Made by a program: the position numbers and the translations under genes | The notes under the pieces: model-generated | Seen by the model: only the letters and a program-made list of their open reading frames with translations | What the model was told of the DNA's origin: nothing | Database searches by the model: none | Shown: positions 16,626 to 25,287 of the stretch, piece by piece | Layout of the letters: each line of letters opens with the position of its first letter | Numbering within the stretch: position 1 is the stretch's first letter | Source of the DNA: Firmicutes bacterium UBA2058 | Lineage (GTDB): Bacteria; Bacillota; Clostridia; Tissierellales; Sedimentibacteraceae | NCBI GenBank assembly: GCA_002332905.1 | Contig: DDAM01000069.1 | Coordinates: 1-44,143 of the forward strand | DNA: 44,143 nucleotides | Direction of reading: 5' to 3'

Positions 16626-19600
16626 ATGAAGCATTTTAAAGACATATCAAAATTACCTTACAATGAATATGAAAAGCAAATGTCCGATTATTGGAAGGAT
16701 ATAGATTTGCTACATCAAAGCGTAGAAACAAGAAAAGATAAACCACAATTTGTATTTTTTGAAGGACCACCAACTGCAAACGGTAGACCAGGTATTCATC
16801 ACGTTATAGCTAGAACTTTAAAGGACTCTGTATGTAGATTTAAAACAATGAAGGGCTATCAAGTAAAAAGAAAGGCTGGATGGGATACTCATGGACTTCC
16901 AGTTGAGATTGAGGTTGAAAAGCAATTAGGATTAAAGGATAAACAAGACATAGAAAACTATGGTATAGCTGCATTTAACCAAAAATGTAGAGAATCAGTA
17001 TTTACCTACAGTGATTTATGGAGACAAATGACTGAGCGTATGGCTTATCTTATAGACTTGGATAACCCATATATAACTCTTGATAACAATTATATTGAAT
17101 CAGTATGGTGGATACTTGATAAATTCTTCAAGGATGGACTTATGTATGAGGGACACAAAATACTTCCTTACTGTTCAAGATGTGGAACAGGTCTTGCTTC
17201 ACATGAGGTTGCTCAAGGATATGAAGAGATAAAAACATCAACTGCATATGTTAAGTTTAAGAAAAAAGATGAGGATGCATATTTCTTAGCATGGACAACA
17301 ACTCCTTGGACTTTAGCATCAAACGTAGCATTAACAGTACATCCTGAAATGGAATATGTAAAAATAAAATTAGCCGACACTGAAGACAAAAAAGGTGATG
17401 TTTTATATCTAGCAAAATCTTTACTAAGCAAAGCTATAAAAGAGGAGTATGAAGTTTTAGCTTCATTGACTGGTAAGGATATGGAGTACATGGAGTACAA
17501 ACAGCTTATGCCGTTTGTAAAGGCTGACAAAAAAGCTTTCTTTGTAACATGTGCTGACTATGTAACAGCAGAAGACGGTACTGGAATAGTTCACACTGCA
17601 CCTGCATTTGGTGAGGATGACTATAATACTGGAGTTAGATACAATCTACCAGTATTACAACCAGTTGATGAGACAGGTAAATATGTTGAAACACCTTGGG
17701 TTGGTAAATTTGTTATGGAAGCAGACCCTGAGATATTAGTTTGGTTAAAGCAAGAGGGTAAGTTATATAGAAAAGAAGCTATGCTTCATAACTATCCACA
17801 CTGCTGGAGATGTAAAACTCCGTTACTATACTACGCAAAACCAAGCTGGTACATTCAAATGACTAAACTAAAGGATAAATTAGTTGAAAATAATAATACA
17901 GTAGAATGGTATCCAGATTATGTAGGAGAAAAAAGATTTGGTAACTGGTTAGAAAACCTAAATGACTGGGCAATATCAAGAAGTAGATATTGGGGAACTC
18001 CACTTCCAATTTGGAAATGTGATTGTGGTCATGTAGATAGCATAGGCTCAAGAAAAGAATTGGTAGAGCGTGCTGTTGAGAAAATAGATGAATCTATAGA
18101 ACTTCACAGACCTTTTGTAGATGATATTCATATAACATGTCCTCATTGCGGTAAGCAAATGACAAGAGTAAAAGACGTTATAGACTGTTGGTTTGACAGT
18201 GGATCAATGCCTTTTGCACAGCATCATTATCCATTTGAAAATAAAGATAACTTTGATGAATTATTCCCAGCAGACTTTATATGTGAGGGTATAGACCAAA
18301 CAAGAGGATGGTTCTACTCACTACTTGCTATATCAACATATGTTAAAGGGGTATCGCCATATAAAAGAGTTTTAGTTAATGACCTAATACTTGATAAATT
18401 TGGCAAGAAAATGTCTAAGTCAAAAGGGAATACAGTAGATCCATTTGATTTATTTGATAGGTATGGTGCAGATGCTCTTAGATGGTATCTGTTATATGTA
18501 TCACCAGCATGGACACCTACTAAATTTGATGAGGATGGATTAAAGGAAGTATTAAGTAAATACTTTGGTACAATAAAGAATGTTTATACTTTCTTCTCAT
18601 TGTATGCAAACACAGATAATGTAAACCCAAGAGAATTCTTTGTTGAATACAAGGATAGACCAGAGCTTGACAGATGGATAATATCAAAATATAACAATTT
18701 AGTTAAATATGTAAGAGAGTGTATGTCAATATTTGATTTAACTAAGATAGTTAGGGCAATACAAGATTTTGTAAATGAGGATTTATCAAACTGGTACATT
18801 AGACGTTCGAGAAGAAGATTCTGGGCGACTGAACTTACAGAGGATAAAAAAGCTGTTTATGTAACAACATATGAAATATTAGTTGGATTATCACAGCTTA
18901 CAGCTCCATTTGCTCCATACATCTCAGAGGAAATGTATACTAATTTAACAGGTGAAAAATCAGTTCATTTAAGCTACTATCCAGAAGTTAATGAAAGTCT
19001 GATAGATGAAAATGTAGAGCATAGAATGGATTTAGTAAAAGACCTAGTTAAGCTTGGAAGAGCTTCTAGAGAGACAACAAAGATTAAGGTTAGACAGCCA
19101 GTTTCTAAAATTCTTATAGATGGAAAATATGAAGAATTAATTTCTGATTTAACACCACTTATTATGGAAGAGTTAAATGTTAAGGAAGTTGTTTTTGAAA
19201 AAGATTTAAATTCATTTATGGACTTCACTATGAAACCAAACTTTAAAACATGCGGACCAAAGCTTGGTGCTAATGTTAAAGCCTTTGCAAATGAACTATT
19301 AAATGTTAATGCATTAGAAGTAATATCAGCTGTTAAAAACGGTGGAGTTTACAAGATGACTGTAAACGGTAACGAGGTAGAAGTAGACGAGGAAATGCTT
19401 GATATTAGAATAGCTGCTAAGGAAGGCTATGATGTTGAAATGGATAACAATTTATTTGTTATATTAGACACTAACCTTACACAGGAGCTAATTGACGAAG
19501 GATATGCTAGAGAATTTATATCAAAAGTTCAACAAATGAGAAAAAATAATGGCTATGAAATGATGGATAACATTAAAATATTCTACAACGGTGTAGATGA

Positions 19601-19745
19601 AATACAAAATGCTGTTAAGTCATTTGATGAATATATCAAGAGTGAAACTTTAGCTGTTTCAATAGAAAAAACTGAAGATACCTCATATGAAGTACAGAAT
19701 CTAAACGGCTTTGATACAGGAATAAAGCTTGAAAAAATAAATTAA
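16626..19745 (+). CDS. ileS: Isoleucyl-tRNA synthetase, long (IleS2-like) type
   Basis: Charges tRNA-Ile with isoleucine. It has 1039 aa, with a class-I signature PGIHHVIARTLKD (about residues 55-67, in place of HIGH) and KKMSKSKGN (about residue 595). The editing domain carries WTTTPWTLASNVAL. Zinc-type Cys pairs CSRCGTGL and CPHCGKQ are present inside the body, and there is no C-terminal zinc finger. Length and signature match the eukaryote-like IleS2 class, members of which tend to be less sensitive to mupirocin. The start is 16626, after AGGAGGAGAG; reading further upstream would enter the T-box. Confidence 0.96.
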   Translation: MKHFKDISKLPYNEYEKQMSDYWKDIDLLHQSVETRKDKPQFVFFEGPPTANGRPGIHHVIARTLKDSVCRFKTMKGYQVKRKAGWDTHGLPVEIEVEKQLGLKDKQDIENYGIAAFNQKCRESVFTYSDLWRQMTERMAYLIDLDNPYITLDNNYIESVWWILDKFFKDGLMYEGHKILPYCSRCGTGLASHEVAQGYEEIKTSTAYVKFKKKDEDAYFLAWTTTPWTLASNVALTVHPEMEYVKIKLADTEDKKGDVLYLAKSLLSKAIKEEYEVLASLTGKDMEYMEYKQLMPFVKADKKAFFVTCADYVTAEDGTGIVHTAPAFGEDDYNTGVRYNLPVLQPVDETGKYVETPWVGKFVMEADPEILVWLKQEGKLYRKEAMLHNYPHCWRCKTPLLYYAKPSWYIQMTKLKDKLVENNNTVEWYPDYVGEKRFGNWLENLNDWAISRSRYWGTPLPIWKCDCGHVDSIGSRKELVERAVEKIDESIELHRPFVDDIHITCPHCGKQMTRVKDVIDCWFDSGSMPFAQHHYPFENKDNFDELFPADFICEGIDQTRGWFYSLLAISTYVKGVSPYKRVLVNDLILDKFGKKMSKSKGNTVDPFDLFDRYGADALRWYLLYVSPAWTPTKFDEDGLKEVLSKYFGTIKNVYTFFSLYANTDNVNPREFFVEYKDRPELDRWIISKYNNLVKYVRECMSIFDLTKIVRAIQDFVNEDLSNWYIRRSRRRFWATELTEDKKAVYVTTYEILVGLSQLTAPFAPYISEEMYTNLTGEKSVHLSYYPEVNESLIDENVEHRMDLVKDLVKLGRASRETTKIKVRQPVSKILIDGKYEELISDLTPLIMEELNVKEVVFEKDLNSFMDFTMKPNFKTCGPKLGANVKAFANELLNVNALEVISAVKNGGVYKMTVNGNEVEVDEEMLDIRIAAKEGYDVEMDNNLFVILDTNLTQELIDEGYAREFISKVQQMRKNNGYEMMDNIKIFYNGVDEIQNAVKSFDEYIKSETLAVSIEKTEDTSYEVQNLNGFDTGIKLEKIN

Positions 19746-19763
19746 TAAAATAAAAATTACCAC

Positions 19764-19821
19764 AAAGGGCACAAAGAACACAGAGCGCACAAAATGCGAT
19801 TGAAAAATCTTTGTGTCCTTT
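19764..19821. repeat. Long-range hairpin with CACAAAG repeats after ileS
   Basis: AAAGGGCACAAAG (19764-19776) pairs with CTTTGTGTCCTTT (19809-19821), 13 bp with one G-T pair. An inner CGC/GCG stem sits in the loop. CACAAAG occurs twice in the left arm. There is no T-run after it, so it is not a typical terminator. Confidence 0.5.
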
Positions 19822-19858
19822 AATGCACTTGAAGTAAATTATAAATTGAGGTGATAGC

Positions 19859-19935
19859 GTGAAAAAAGACATTCACACTATGGAAAAATCAAAAAACGAT
19901 TTTTCATCAAATTATGTGACGCCGTGATACGGCGT
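19859..19935 (+). repeat. Three-hairpin leader element, copy E1
   Basis: Hairpin 1 GTGAA/TTCAC (19859-19876), hairpin 2 GAAAAATC/GATTTTTC with loop AAAAAAC (19883-19905), hairpin 3 ACGCCG/CGGCGT (19119 offset excluded; positions 19919-19935), then TAATGGAGG. The final GGAGG is the ribosome-binding site of the amidohydrolase at 19949. Copies E2-E6 elsewhere in the window share this order. Confidence 0.7.
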
Positions 19936-19948
19936 AATGGAGGTAATT

Positions 19949-21250
19949 ATGAATAAAACATTACTTAGAAATGCTAGTATTATCAACAATGATTGTAGCC
20001 TAGACAAAAACAAAGATATTTGTATAGAAGACGGAAAAATAAAAAAAATAATAAATTCGTATGATAATGCTTTTTCGTGCGATGATTATGAGGTTATTGA
20101 TTGTAGTAATTATTATATTACTCCAAGCTTTGTAAATTTACATTCTCATGCTGCTATGAATATATTTAAAGGAATTGCTGAGGATGTTACAATTGATGAT
20201 TGGTTTAACAAAGAAATTTTTCCTTATGAAAGCAAGTTAAATGAGAAAGATGTTTACTATGGAGTAAAGCTTGCTATACTTGAAATGCTTAATAACGGAG
20301 TTACTGCATTTGCTGATCATTATTTTTGTCAGGATTCGGTATTACAAGCTGTATTAGATTGCAAAATTAGAGCTGATATAGCTCCTACTATATTTGGCTT
20401 GGCACCTAATTATAAAGAGCAACTAGAAACTGTCAAAGATTTTATAATAAAAAATAGAAATGTTTCTAATAGAGTTAATTTAAGATTAGGACCACATGCT
20501 CCATATACTTGTCCTAATCCAATACTTACTGAAATTGTAGATGCTGCAAAAGAGCTAAATGTTGGAATACACATACATGTATCAGAAACAAAAGAGCAGG
20601 TAGAAAACAGCTACAAAGAAACCTCTAAATCACCTTTTGAGGTGCTATATGAAAGTGGGGGATTTGATGTTGACACCATAGTGGCTCATGGACTATGGGT
20701 GCAAGAGGGTGATTTACAGTACCTAAACGATAAAACTTGGTTTGCTTTTTGCCCTAAAACATATATGAAGCTTGCTATGGGTGAAGGAAATATATATAAG
20801 CTAAAGGATAAAATTAATTATACCTTTGGTACAGATGGCGGAGCAAGCTCAAATACACTTAGCCCTGTTGAGCAGGCAAGGTTATTTGCTTTAAATGGAA
20901 AGCTTTTAGAAAATAATTCTGAAGAATTTAGAGTTAAAGAAATCTGGAAGCATTTAGTGAAGGGGCATAATGCTTTAAAATTTAATACTGGAAAAATTGA
21001 GGTAGGCTATGACGCAGATTTAATTATTTGGGATTTAAAAAAACCTAATACTTATCCGATATATAATCCAGTAACTTCAATAATATATAGCTCTAACTCA
21101 AACAACGTTTTATATACAATGGTTGAAGGAGAGTTTTTAAAATATGATGGAAAGTTAATTTTAAATGAAAAAGAAACATTAAATAAAATATCAGAAATAC
21201 AAAGCTCAATACTTGATAGAGGAAAAGGAAACAAAATAGTAGAATATTAG
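19949..21250 (+). CDS. mtaD: Amidohydrolase, MTA/SAH deaminase-like
   Basis: 433-aa metal-dependent amidohydrolase of the MtaD/TrzA group, which deaminates 5'-methylthioadenosine or S-adenosylhomocysteine in purine/methionine salvage. Metal-binding motifs are NLHSHAAMN (HxH), HIHVSETKEQ, VAHGLW and FGTDGGASSN, in the expected order; GPHAPYTC matches the substrate loop. ATG at 19949 follows GGAGG at the end of hairpin element E1; the upstream in-frame ATG at 19937 overlaps that site and is rejected. Related guanine or chlorohydrolase-type activities remain possible. Confidence 0.85.
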   Translation: MNKTLLRNASIINNDCSLDKNKDICIEDGKIKKIINSYDNAFSCDDYEVIDCSNYYITPSFVNLHSHAAMNIFKGIAEDVTIDDWFNKEIFPYESKLNEKDVYYGVKLAILEMLNNGVTAFADHYFCQDSVLQAVLDCKIRADIAPTIFGLAPNYKEQLETVKDFIIKNRNVSNRVNLRLGPHAPYTCPNPILTEIVDAAKELNVGIHIHVSETKEQVENSYKETSKSPFEVLYESGGFDVDTIVAHGLWVQEGDLQYLNDKTWFAFCPKTYMKLAMGEGNIYKLKDKINYTFGTDGGASSNTLSPVEQARLFALNGKLLENNSEEFRVKEIWKHLVKGHNALKFNTGKIEVGYDADLIIWDLKKPNTYPIYNPVTSIIYSSNSNNVLYTMVEGEFLKYDGKLILNEKETLNKISEIQSSILDRGKGNKIVEY

Positions 21251-21418
21251 TTTTATAAAAAGAATCAAGCTAAATGACTAATGCTAACTACCTTGATTTA
21301 TGCAATAAAACAGCTTAAAGCTATAGCAGAATTATTTTAACCATAGTATGGTTTGCCATTTATTATATTTTATATTTGGAATAAAGACTGTACAAAATAA
21401 AGGAGAAACAATTTAATC
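21251..21418. other. Non-coding stretch with small palindromes
   Basis: No gene seen. AATCAAG (from 21262) and CTTGATT (to about 21299) could pair over a long loop, and AACCATAGTATGGTT at 21339-21353 is a 15-base perfect palindrome around a central G. Their role is unknown; the latter is a possible operator upstream of the promoter at 21419. Confidence 0.4.
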
Positions 21419-21448
21419 TTGTTATATGAATATATTTTGTGATATACT
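21419..21448 (+). promoter_or_regulatory. Promoter for the DUF368 gene
   Basis: TTGTTA at 21419-21424, an 18-base spacer and TATACT at 21443-21448. It places hairpin element E4 inside the transcript leader. Confidence 0.5.
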
Positions 21449-21484
21449 ACTAATGTTATGCATAATATTCTATAAAAAGGCAAA

Positions 21485-21563
21485 AGTGTGAAAAAAACAC
21501 TTCACACTGTGAAATGTTTTCACACTATGCAATTTTGTGATGCCGCTTTGCGGCATAATGTCG
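21485..21563 (+). repeat. Three-hairpin leader element, copy E4
   Basis: Hairpin 1 GTGTGAA/TTCACAC (21486-21507), a short hairpin 2 GTGAAA/TTTCAC (21509-21523), then AATTTTGTGA and hairpin 3 TGCCGC-TTT-GCGGCA (21541-21555) followed by TAATGTCGG. It lies about 20 bases before the DUF368 start codon. Confidence 0.7.
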
Positions 21564-21582
21564 GAAAGAATGGTGAAGCAGT

Positions 21583-22371
21583 ATGTTATCTGATATGATA
21601 AATGGATTAATTATTGGTGTTTCAATGCTTATTCCTGGTGTTAGCGGTGGGACGGTAGCACTAATTTGCGGTATATATTATAAACTAATAGCAGCAGTTG
21701 ATACTTTTTTTGAGAATCCAAAGGAAAATTTTAAGTTCCTAATATCAGTTGCAATTGGTGGAGTCATTGGAATTTTAGCTTTTTCAAAGCTTATACTGTT
21801 TGTATACGATACATATAAAACACCTATGGTATACTTATTTATGGGTGCAGTTCTTGGAAGCATTCCATTGTTATGTAGGTCTGCTGGAGTCAAAAAACTA
21901 AATTTAAAAACAGTTTTATATCCCATCCTTGGCTTAGCATTTGTCCTTTTGCTAGAGTGCATACCTAAAGATTTGTTTGTAATAAATGCTGATGGTTTAG
22001 TAGAGTATTTAGTTTTATTTTTAATTGGAATTGTTTTGGCCACAGCATTAGTTTTACCTGGCATAAGCTTTTCATATATGCTTTTAATCTTAGGCCTTTA
22101 TGAGCAGACACTTATGGCAATAAAGACAGTAAATATAATCTTTCTATTTTCAATGGGAATGGGTGTGTTAGTAGGGATATTCTTAACCGCTAAGGTCATA
22201 AGAATTATACTTAGAAAATATCCAAAGCAAACCTATTTGGTTATAATCGGATTTGTTATAGCCTCCTTAAAGGATGTATTTCCAGGCTTACCAAATGGAA
22301 ATGAGCTCTTTATAAGCACATTACTGTTATTTGGAAGCTTTTATACAATATATAAAATATCAAACAAATAA
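21583..22371 (+). CDS. DUF368 membrane protein (PopT-like polyprenyl-phosphate transporter)
   Basis: 262-aa polytopic membrane protein with the duplicated DUF368 motif: MLIPGVSGGTVALICGIY near residues 16-33 and ATALVLPGISFSYMLLILGLYE in the second half. The family includes PopT, reported to flip undecaprenyl-phosphate back to the cytoplasmic face for reuse in wall synthesis. About eight membrane segments are visible. It has its own promoter and a leader carrying element E4; the ribosome-binding site is weak (GGTGA). The terminator overlaps the stop codon. Confidence 0.88.
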   Translation: MLSDMINGLIIGVSMLIPGVSGGTVALICGIYYKLIAAVDTFFENPKENFKFLISVAIGGVIGILAFSKLILFVYDTYKTPMVYLFMGAVLGSIPLLCRSAGVKKLNLKTVLYPILGLAFVLLLECIPKDLFVINADGLVEYLVLFLIGIVLATALVLPGISFSYMLLILGLYEQTLMAIKTVNIIFLFSMGMGVLVGIFLTAKVIRIILRKYPKQTYLVIIGFVIASLKDVFPGLPNGNELFISTLLLFGSFYTIYKISNK

Positions 22372-22401
22372 GAATTTAGTATTTTGCTAAATTCTTTTTT
22401 T
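22371..22401 (+). terminator. Intrinsic terminator after the DUF368 gene
   Basis: AGAATTTAG pairs with CTAAATTCT and is followed by a run of seven T. The stem begins at the last base of the stop codon. Confidence 0.85.
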
Positions 22402-22407
22402 ATCTTC

Positions 22408-22435
22408 TTGACTTTAATATTTGTTGTGGTAAAAT
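22408..22435 (+). promoter_or_regulatory. Promoter of the ABC-2 operon
   Basis: TTGACT at 22408-22413, a 16-base spacer and TAAAAT at 22430-22435, about 35 bases before the ATPase start. Confidence 0.6.
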
Positions 22436-22470
22436 ATTCAAGCGGCTGAAATAAAATAAGGAGATATTAA

Positions 22471-23268
22471 ATGATCGAACTTAGTAACATTTCAAAAACT
22501 TTTAAGGTACATCGGCGAAATGCCGGATTCAAGGAAGCTGCTAAAGCGTTATTTAAGCGTGAATATGAAACAGTACATGCACTTGATGATATTAGCTTTA
22601 GCATAAAAGAAGGTGAGATGGTAGGTTACATTGGACCTAACGGAGCCGGAAAAAGTAGTACTATAAAAATCATGGGAGGTATACTTACACCTGATAGCGG
22701 TACATGCAATATTAATGATAGGATTCCATGGAAGGACAGAATCAATCATGTTAGAGAAATAGGAGTTGTTTTTGGTCAACGCTCGCAGCTATGGTGGGAT
22801 GTTCCAGTCATTGATTCCTATGAGCTTTTAAAGGACATTTATAAAATTCCTGACAGAATTTATAAAGACAATCTTAATAACCTTTCTACATTACTAGATA
22901 TTGAAGACATAATTAAAACACCTGCTAGGCAATTATCACTTGGGCAAAGAATGCGTTGTGAAATAGTTGCATCAGTTTTACATAACCCACGTATTTTATT
23001 TTTAGATGAACCAACCATAGGTCTTGACGCTGTATCAAAATTAGCAGTTAGAGATTTTATAAAAACAGTAAACGAAGAAAAAAAGACTACTGTCATATTG
23101 ACAACCCACGATATGCAGGATATTGATGCTTTAACTAAGCGTATTATTTTAATTGGAAAAGGGCATATATTGCTTGACGGAACACTTGATGATTTGAAAG
23201 AGCAGTACAAGGGTATCAATTCATTAGATGAAATGGTAGTCAAGCTGTATGAGGCATATAAGATATGA
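22471..23268 (+). CDS. ABC-2 type transporter ATP-binding protein
   Basis: 265-aa ATPase of an exporter. Walker A is GPNGAGKSST, the signature is LSLGQRMRCEI (less common than LSGGQ), Walker B is ILFLDEP with TIGLD, and the switch histidine is in TTHDMQD. The long N-terminal part before Walker A (FKVHRRNAGFKEAAKALFKR) is typical of the group paired with DUF990-type permeases. AAGGAGA precedes the ATG, and its 3' end overlaps the first permease by 4 bases (ATGA). The cargo is unknown. Confidence 0.92.
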   Translation: MIELSNISKTFKVHRRNAGFKEAAKALFKREYETVHALDDISFSIKEGEMVGYIGPNGAGKSSTIKIMGGILTPDSGTCNINDRIPWKDRINHVREIGVVFGQRSQLWWDVPVIDSYELLKDIYKIPDRIYKDNLNNLSTLLDIEDIIKTPARQLSLGQRMRCEIVASVLHNPRILFLDEPTIGLDAVSKLAVRDFIKTVNEEKKTTVILTTHDMQDIDALTKRIILIGKGHILLDGTLDDLKEQYKGINSLDEMVVKLYEAYKI

Positions 23269-24068
23269 AAAAGTATATGTCATTTTTTAAAATCAGATTT
23301 GTCAATAATCTGCAATATCGAGCTGCTGCATATGCCGGAATTGCTACTCAATTTTTCTGGGGATTCATGCTAATAATGATATTTGCGGCTTTTCACAAAT
23401 CAAATGCGGACGCCTTTCCTATGAAGTTTCAGGAAATTAGCTCATATATATGGCTTCAGCAGTCAACCATAGCCTTTTTTTTGATATGGTATTTAGATAA
23501 TGAGCTTTTTACCATGATAACAAGCGGAGGTGTGGCATACGAGCTTTGCAGACCTATGGATTTATATAATATGTGGTATACAAAAAATATGGCAATTAGA
23601 GCTGCAAGAACCTTGCTTAGATGCTTTCCTATATTAATTATAGCAGTATTTTTGCCAAGACCTTACGGACTTCTTATGCCAAGCAATTTTGAAACATTTA
23701 TACTATTTTTGATATCAATGTTTTTGGCTTTTTTTGTCGTAATATCATTTTGTATGATAATATATGCGATTTCATTTTATACAGTATCATCAACAGGGAT
23801 AAGAATTTTGATAGCATCTATATCCGAATTTTTAACAGGACATATAATACCATTGCCTTTTTTGCCTGAAAAGCTTTTTAATGTAATCAGCTTACTTCCT
23901 TGGGCATCAATGCAGAACGTTCCTTTCAGAATATACAGCGGAAATCTTTACGGTACTGATGCAGTTAATGCCATATTACTGCAAGTATTTTGGCTTGCAG
24001 CTCTAACTATAATCGGAAAGCTGCTGCTCAATAAAGGCTTAAAAAAAGTAGTAGTGCAAGGGGGTTAA
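23265..24068 (+). CDS. ABC-2 type permease, subunit 1
   Basis: 267-aa permease with six hydrophobic segments. It begins MKKYMSFFKIRFVNNLQYRAA, the usual amphipathic start of this permease group. It has LWYLDNELFTMITSGGVAYELCRPM-type segments (around residues 75-105) shared with DUF990-type subunits: short motifs here are ITSGGVAYEL and CRPMDLY. Overlapping its ATPase and ending 1 base before the second permease, it is part of one operon and probably forms a heterodimer with that gene's product. Confidence 0.85.
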   Translation: MKKYMSFFKIRFVNNLQYRAAAYAGIATQFFWGFMLIMIFAAFHKSNADAFPMKFQEISSYIWLQQSTIAFFLIWYLDNELFTMITSGGVAYELCRPMDLYNMWYTKNMAIRAARTLLRCFPILIIAVFLPRPYGLLMPSNFETFILFLISMFLAFFVVISFCMIIYAISFYTVSSTGIRILIASISEFLTGHIIPLPFLPEKLFNVISLLPWASMQNVPFRIYSGNLYGTDAVNAILLQVFWLAALTIIGKLLLNKGLKKVVVQGG

Positions 24069-24069
24069 C

Positions 24070-24846
24070 ATGAAACTATATTTAAAATATCTCACAATTT
24101 ATGTAAAAAGTATTATGCAATATAAGCTTTCTTTTTTCTTTACAGCTTTGGGGCCGTTTTTAGGATCATTTTCCGTTTTTCTAGGGATATATTTCATGTT
24201 TGATAGATTTAATTCCGTTGATGGCTTTAGCTACAGCGAAGTATTGATATGTTTTTCTGTTGTATTGATGTCATTTTCACTGGCTGAATGCTTTTTTAGA
24301 GGATTTGATACATTCTCGGGAGTTATATCAAACGGAGAATTTGACAGAATTATGATAAGACCGAGAAATGCAATGTTTCAGGTCTTGGCATCTAAGTTTG
24401 AAATAGCAAGACTTGGGAGAACTCTCCAAGCAGCAGTGATTTTACTGTATGCTGTTTTAAACTGTAGCATAATATGGACAGCTGATAAGATATTTACACT
24501 TATTATTATGATAGTCGGTGGAACTGCTCTTTTCTCAGGACTCTTCATAATATACGCCTCTATATGCTTTTTTACAACAGAAGGGCTTGAATTTATGAAT
24601 ATATTTACAGATGGGGGAAGAGAGTACGGAAAGTATCCAATATCGATATACGGAGAGGGTGTTCTTAAATTTTTTACATATGTAGTTCCCCTAGCCTGTG
24701 TTCAATACTATCCGTTCATGTACTTAATAGGAAGAACTGAGAACATGATGTACATGTTAACTCCAGTAGCAGCATTTATCTTCCTAATACCATGCTGTAT
24801 CTTCTGGAAAATAGGAGTTAAACACTATAAATCAACAGGAAGCTAA
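24070..24846 (+). CDS. ABC-2 type permease, subunit 2 (DUF990-like)
   Basis: 258-aa permease, six hydrophobic segments. Motifs FSGVISNGEFDRIMIRPRN (about residues 80-98) and GREYGKYPISIYGEGV (about residues 178-193) are the family landmarks and mirror those of subunit 1. The ribosome-binding site GGGGG lies inside the end of subunit 1. No terminator is obvious before the next promoter at 24919. Confidence 0.87.
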   Translation: MKLYLKYLTIYVKSIMQYKLSFFFTALGPFLGSFSVFLGIYFMFDRFNSVDGFSYSEVLICFSVVLMSFSLAECFFRGFDTFSGVISNGEFDRIMIRPRNAMFQVLASKFEIARLGRTLQAAVILLYAVLNCSIIWTADKIFTLIIMIVGGTALFSGLFIIYASICFFTTEGLEFMNIFTDGGREYGKYPISIYGEGVLKFFTYVVPLACVQYYPFMYLIGRTENMMYMLTPVAAFIFLIPCCIFWKIGVKHYKSTGS

Positions 24847-24918
24847 TGCTTCTTGCTCCTGAATATGCGTAACATATTTTAAATAGCTTGACATAATCAA
24901 GACTATGACAATTAGTTA

Positions 24919-24947
24919 TTGACATTTTCAAGAAGTGGTTGTATAAT
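24919..24947 (+). promoter_or_regulatory. Promoter of the T-box alaS gene
   Basis: TTGACA at 24919-24924, a 17-base spacer and a perfect TATAAT at 24942-24947. Confidence 0.85.
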
Positions 24948-24984
24948 ATGCAAAATAGAATTTAGTCCAAAAATTAAACAAAAG

Positions 24985-25253
24985 GCTATGAAGAGGAATA
25001 GTAAATAGCAAAACTAATTTCAGAGAGAAGATGGTTGGTGAAAATCTTTATTAAAGTGCTATTGAAGCAGTCTCGGAGCTGTAAGCCGAACAGAGTGAAA
25101 TCTAAATAGGTTTTAACGGATGTCCACCGTTATAGGGAAAGAGTATCGGAGTAATCCCGTACTTATTGAGTGCAGATTAAAATCTGAATTTAGGTGGTAA
25201 CACGGACAAGATAGTTCGCCCTAAGCTAATAATACATTAGCTTAGGGTTTTTT
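24985..25253 (+). promoter_or_regulatory. T-box riboswitch (alanine) of short alaS
   Basis: AGTA at 25000-25003 marks the S-turn of stem I, and GCT at 25058-25060 (followed by ATTGAAG) is the alanine specifier. The T-box sequence AGGTGGTAACACGG is at 25192-25205. The terminator CCCTAAGCTAA/TTAGCTTAGGG with TTTTTT ends near 25253. It should couple expression to uncharged tRNA-Ala. Confidence 0.92.
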
Positions 25254-25287
25254 GTATTAAGGCAAAAAATTTGAAAGGAGAACTGAA

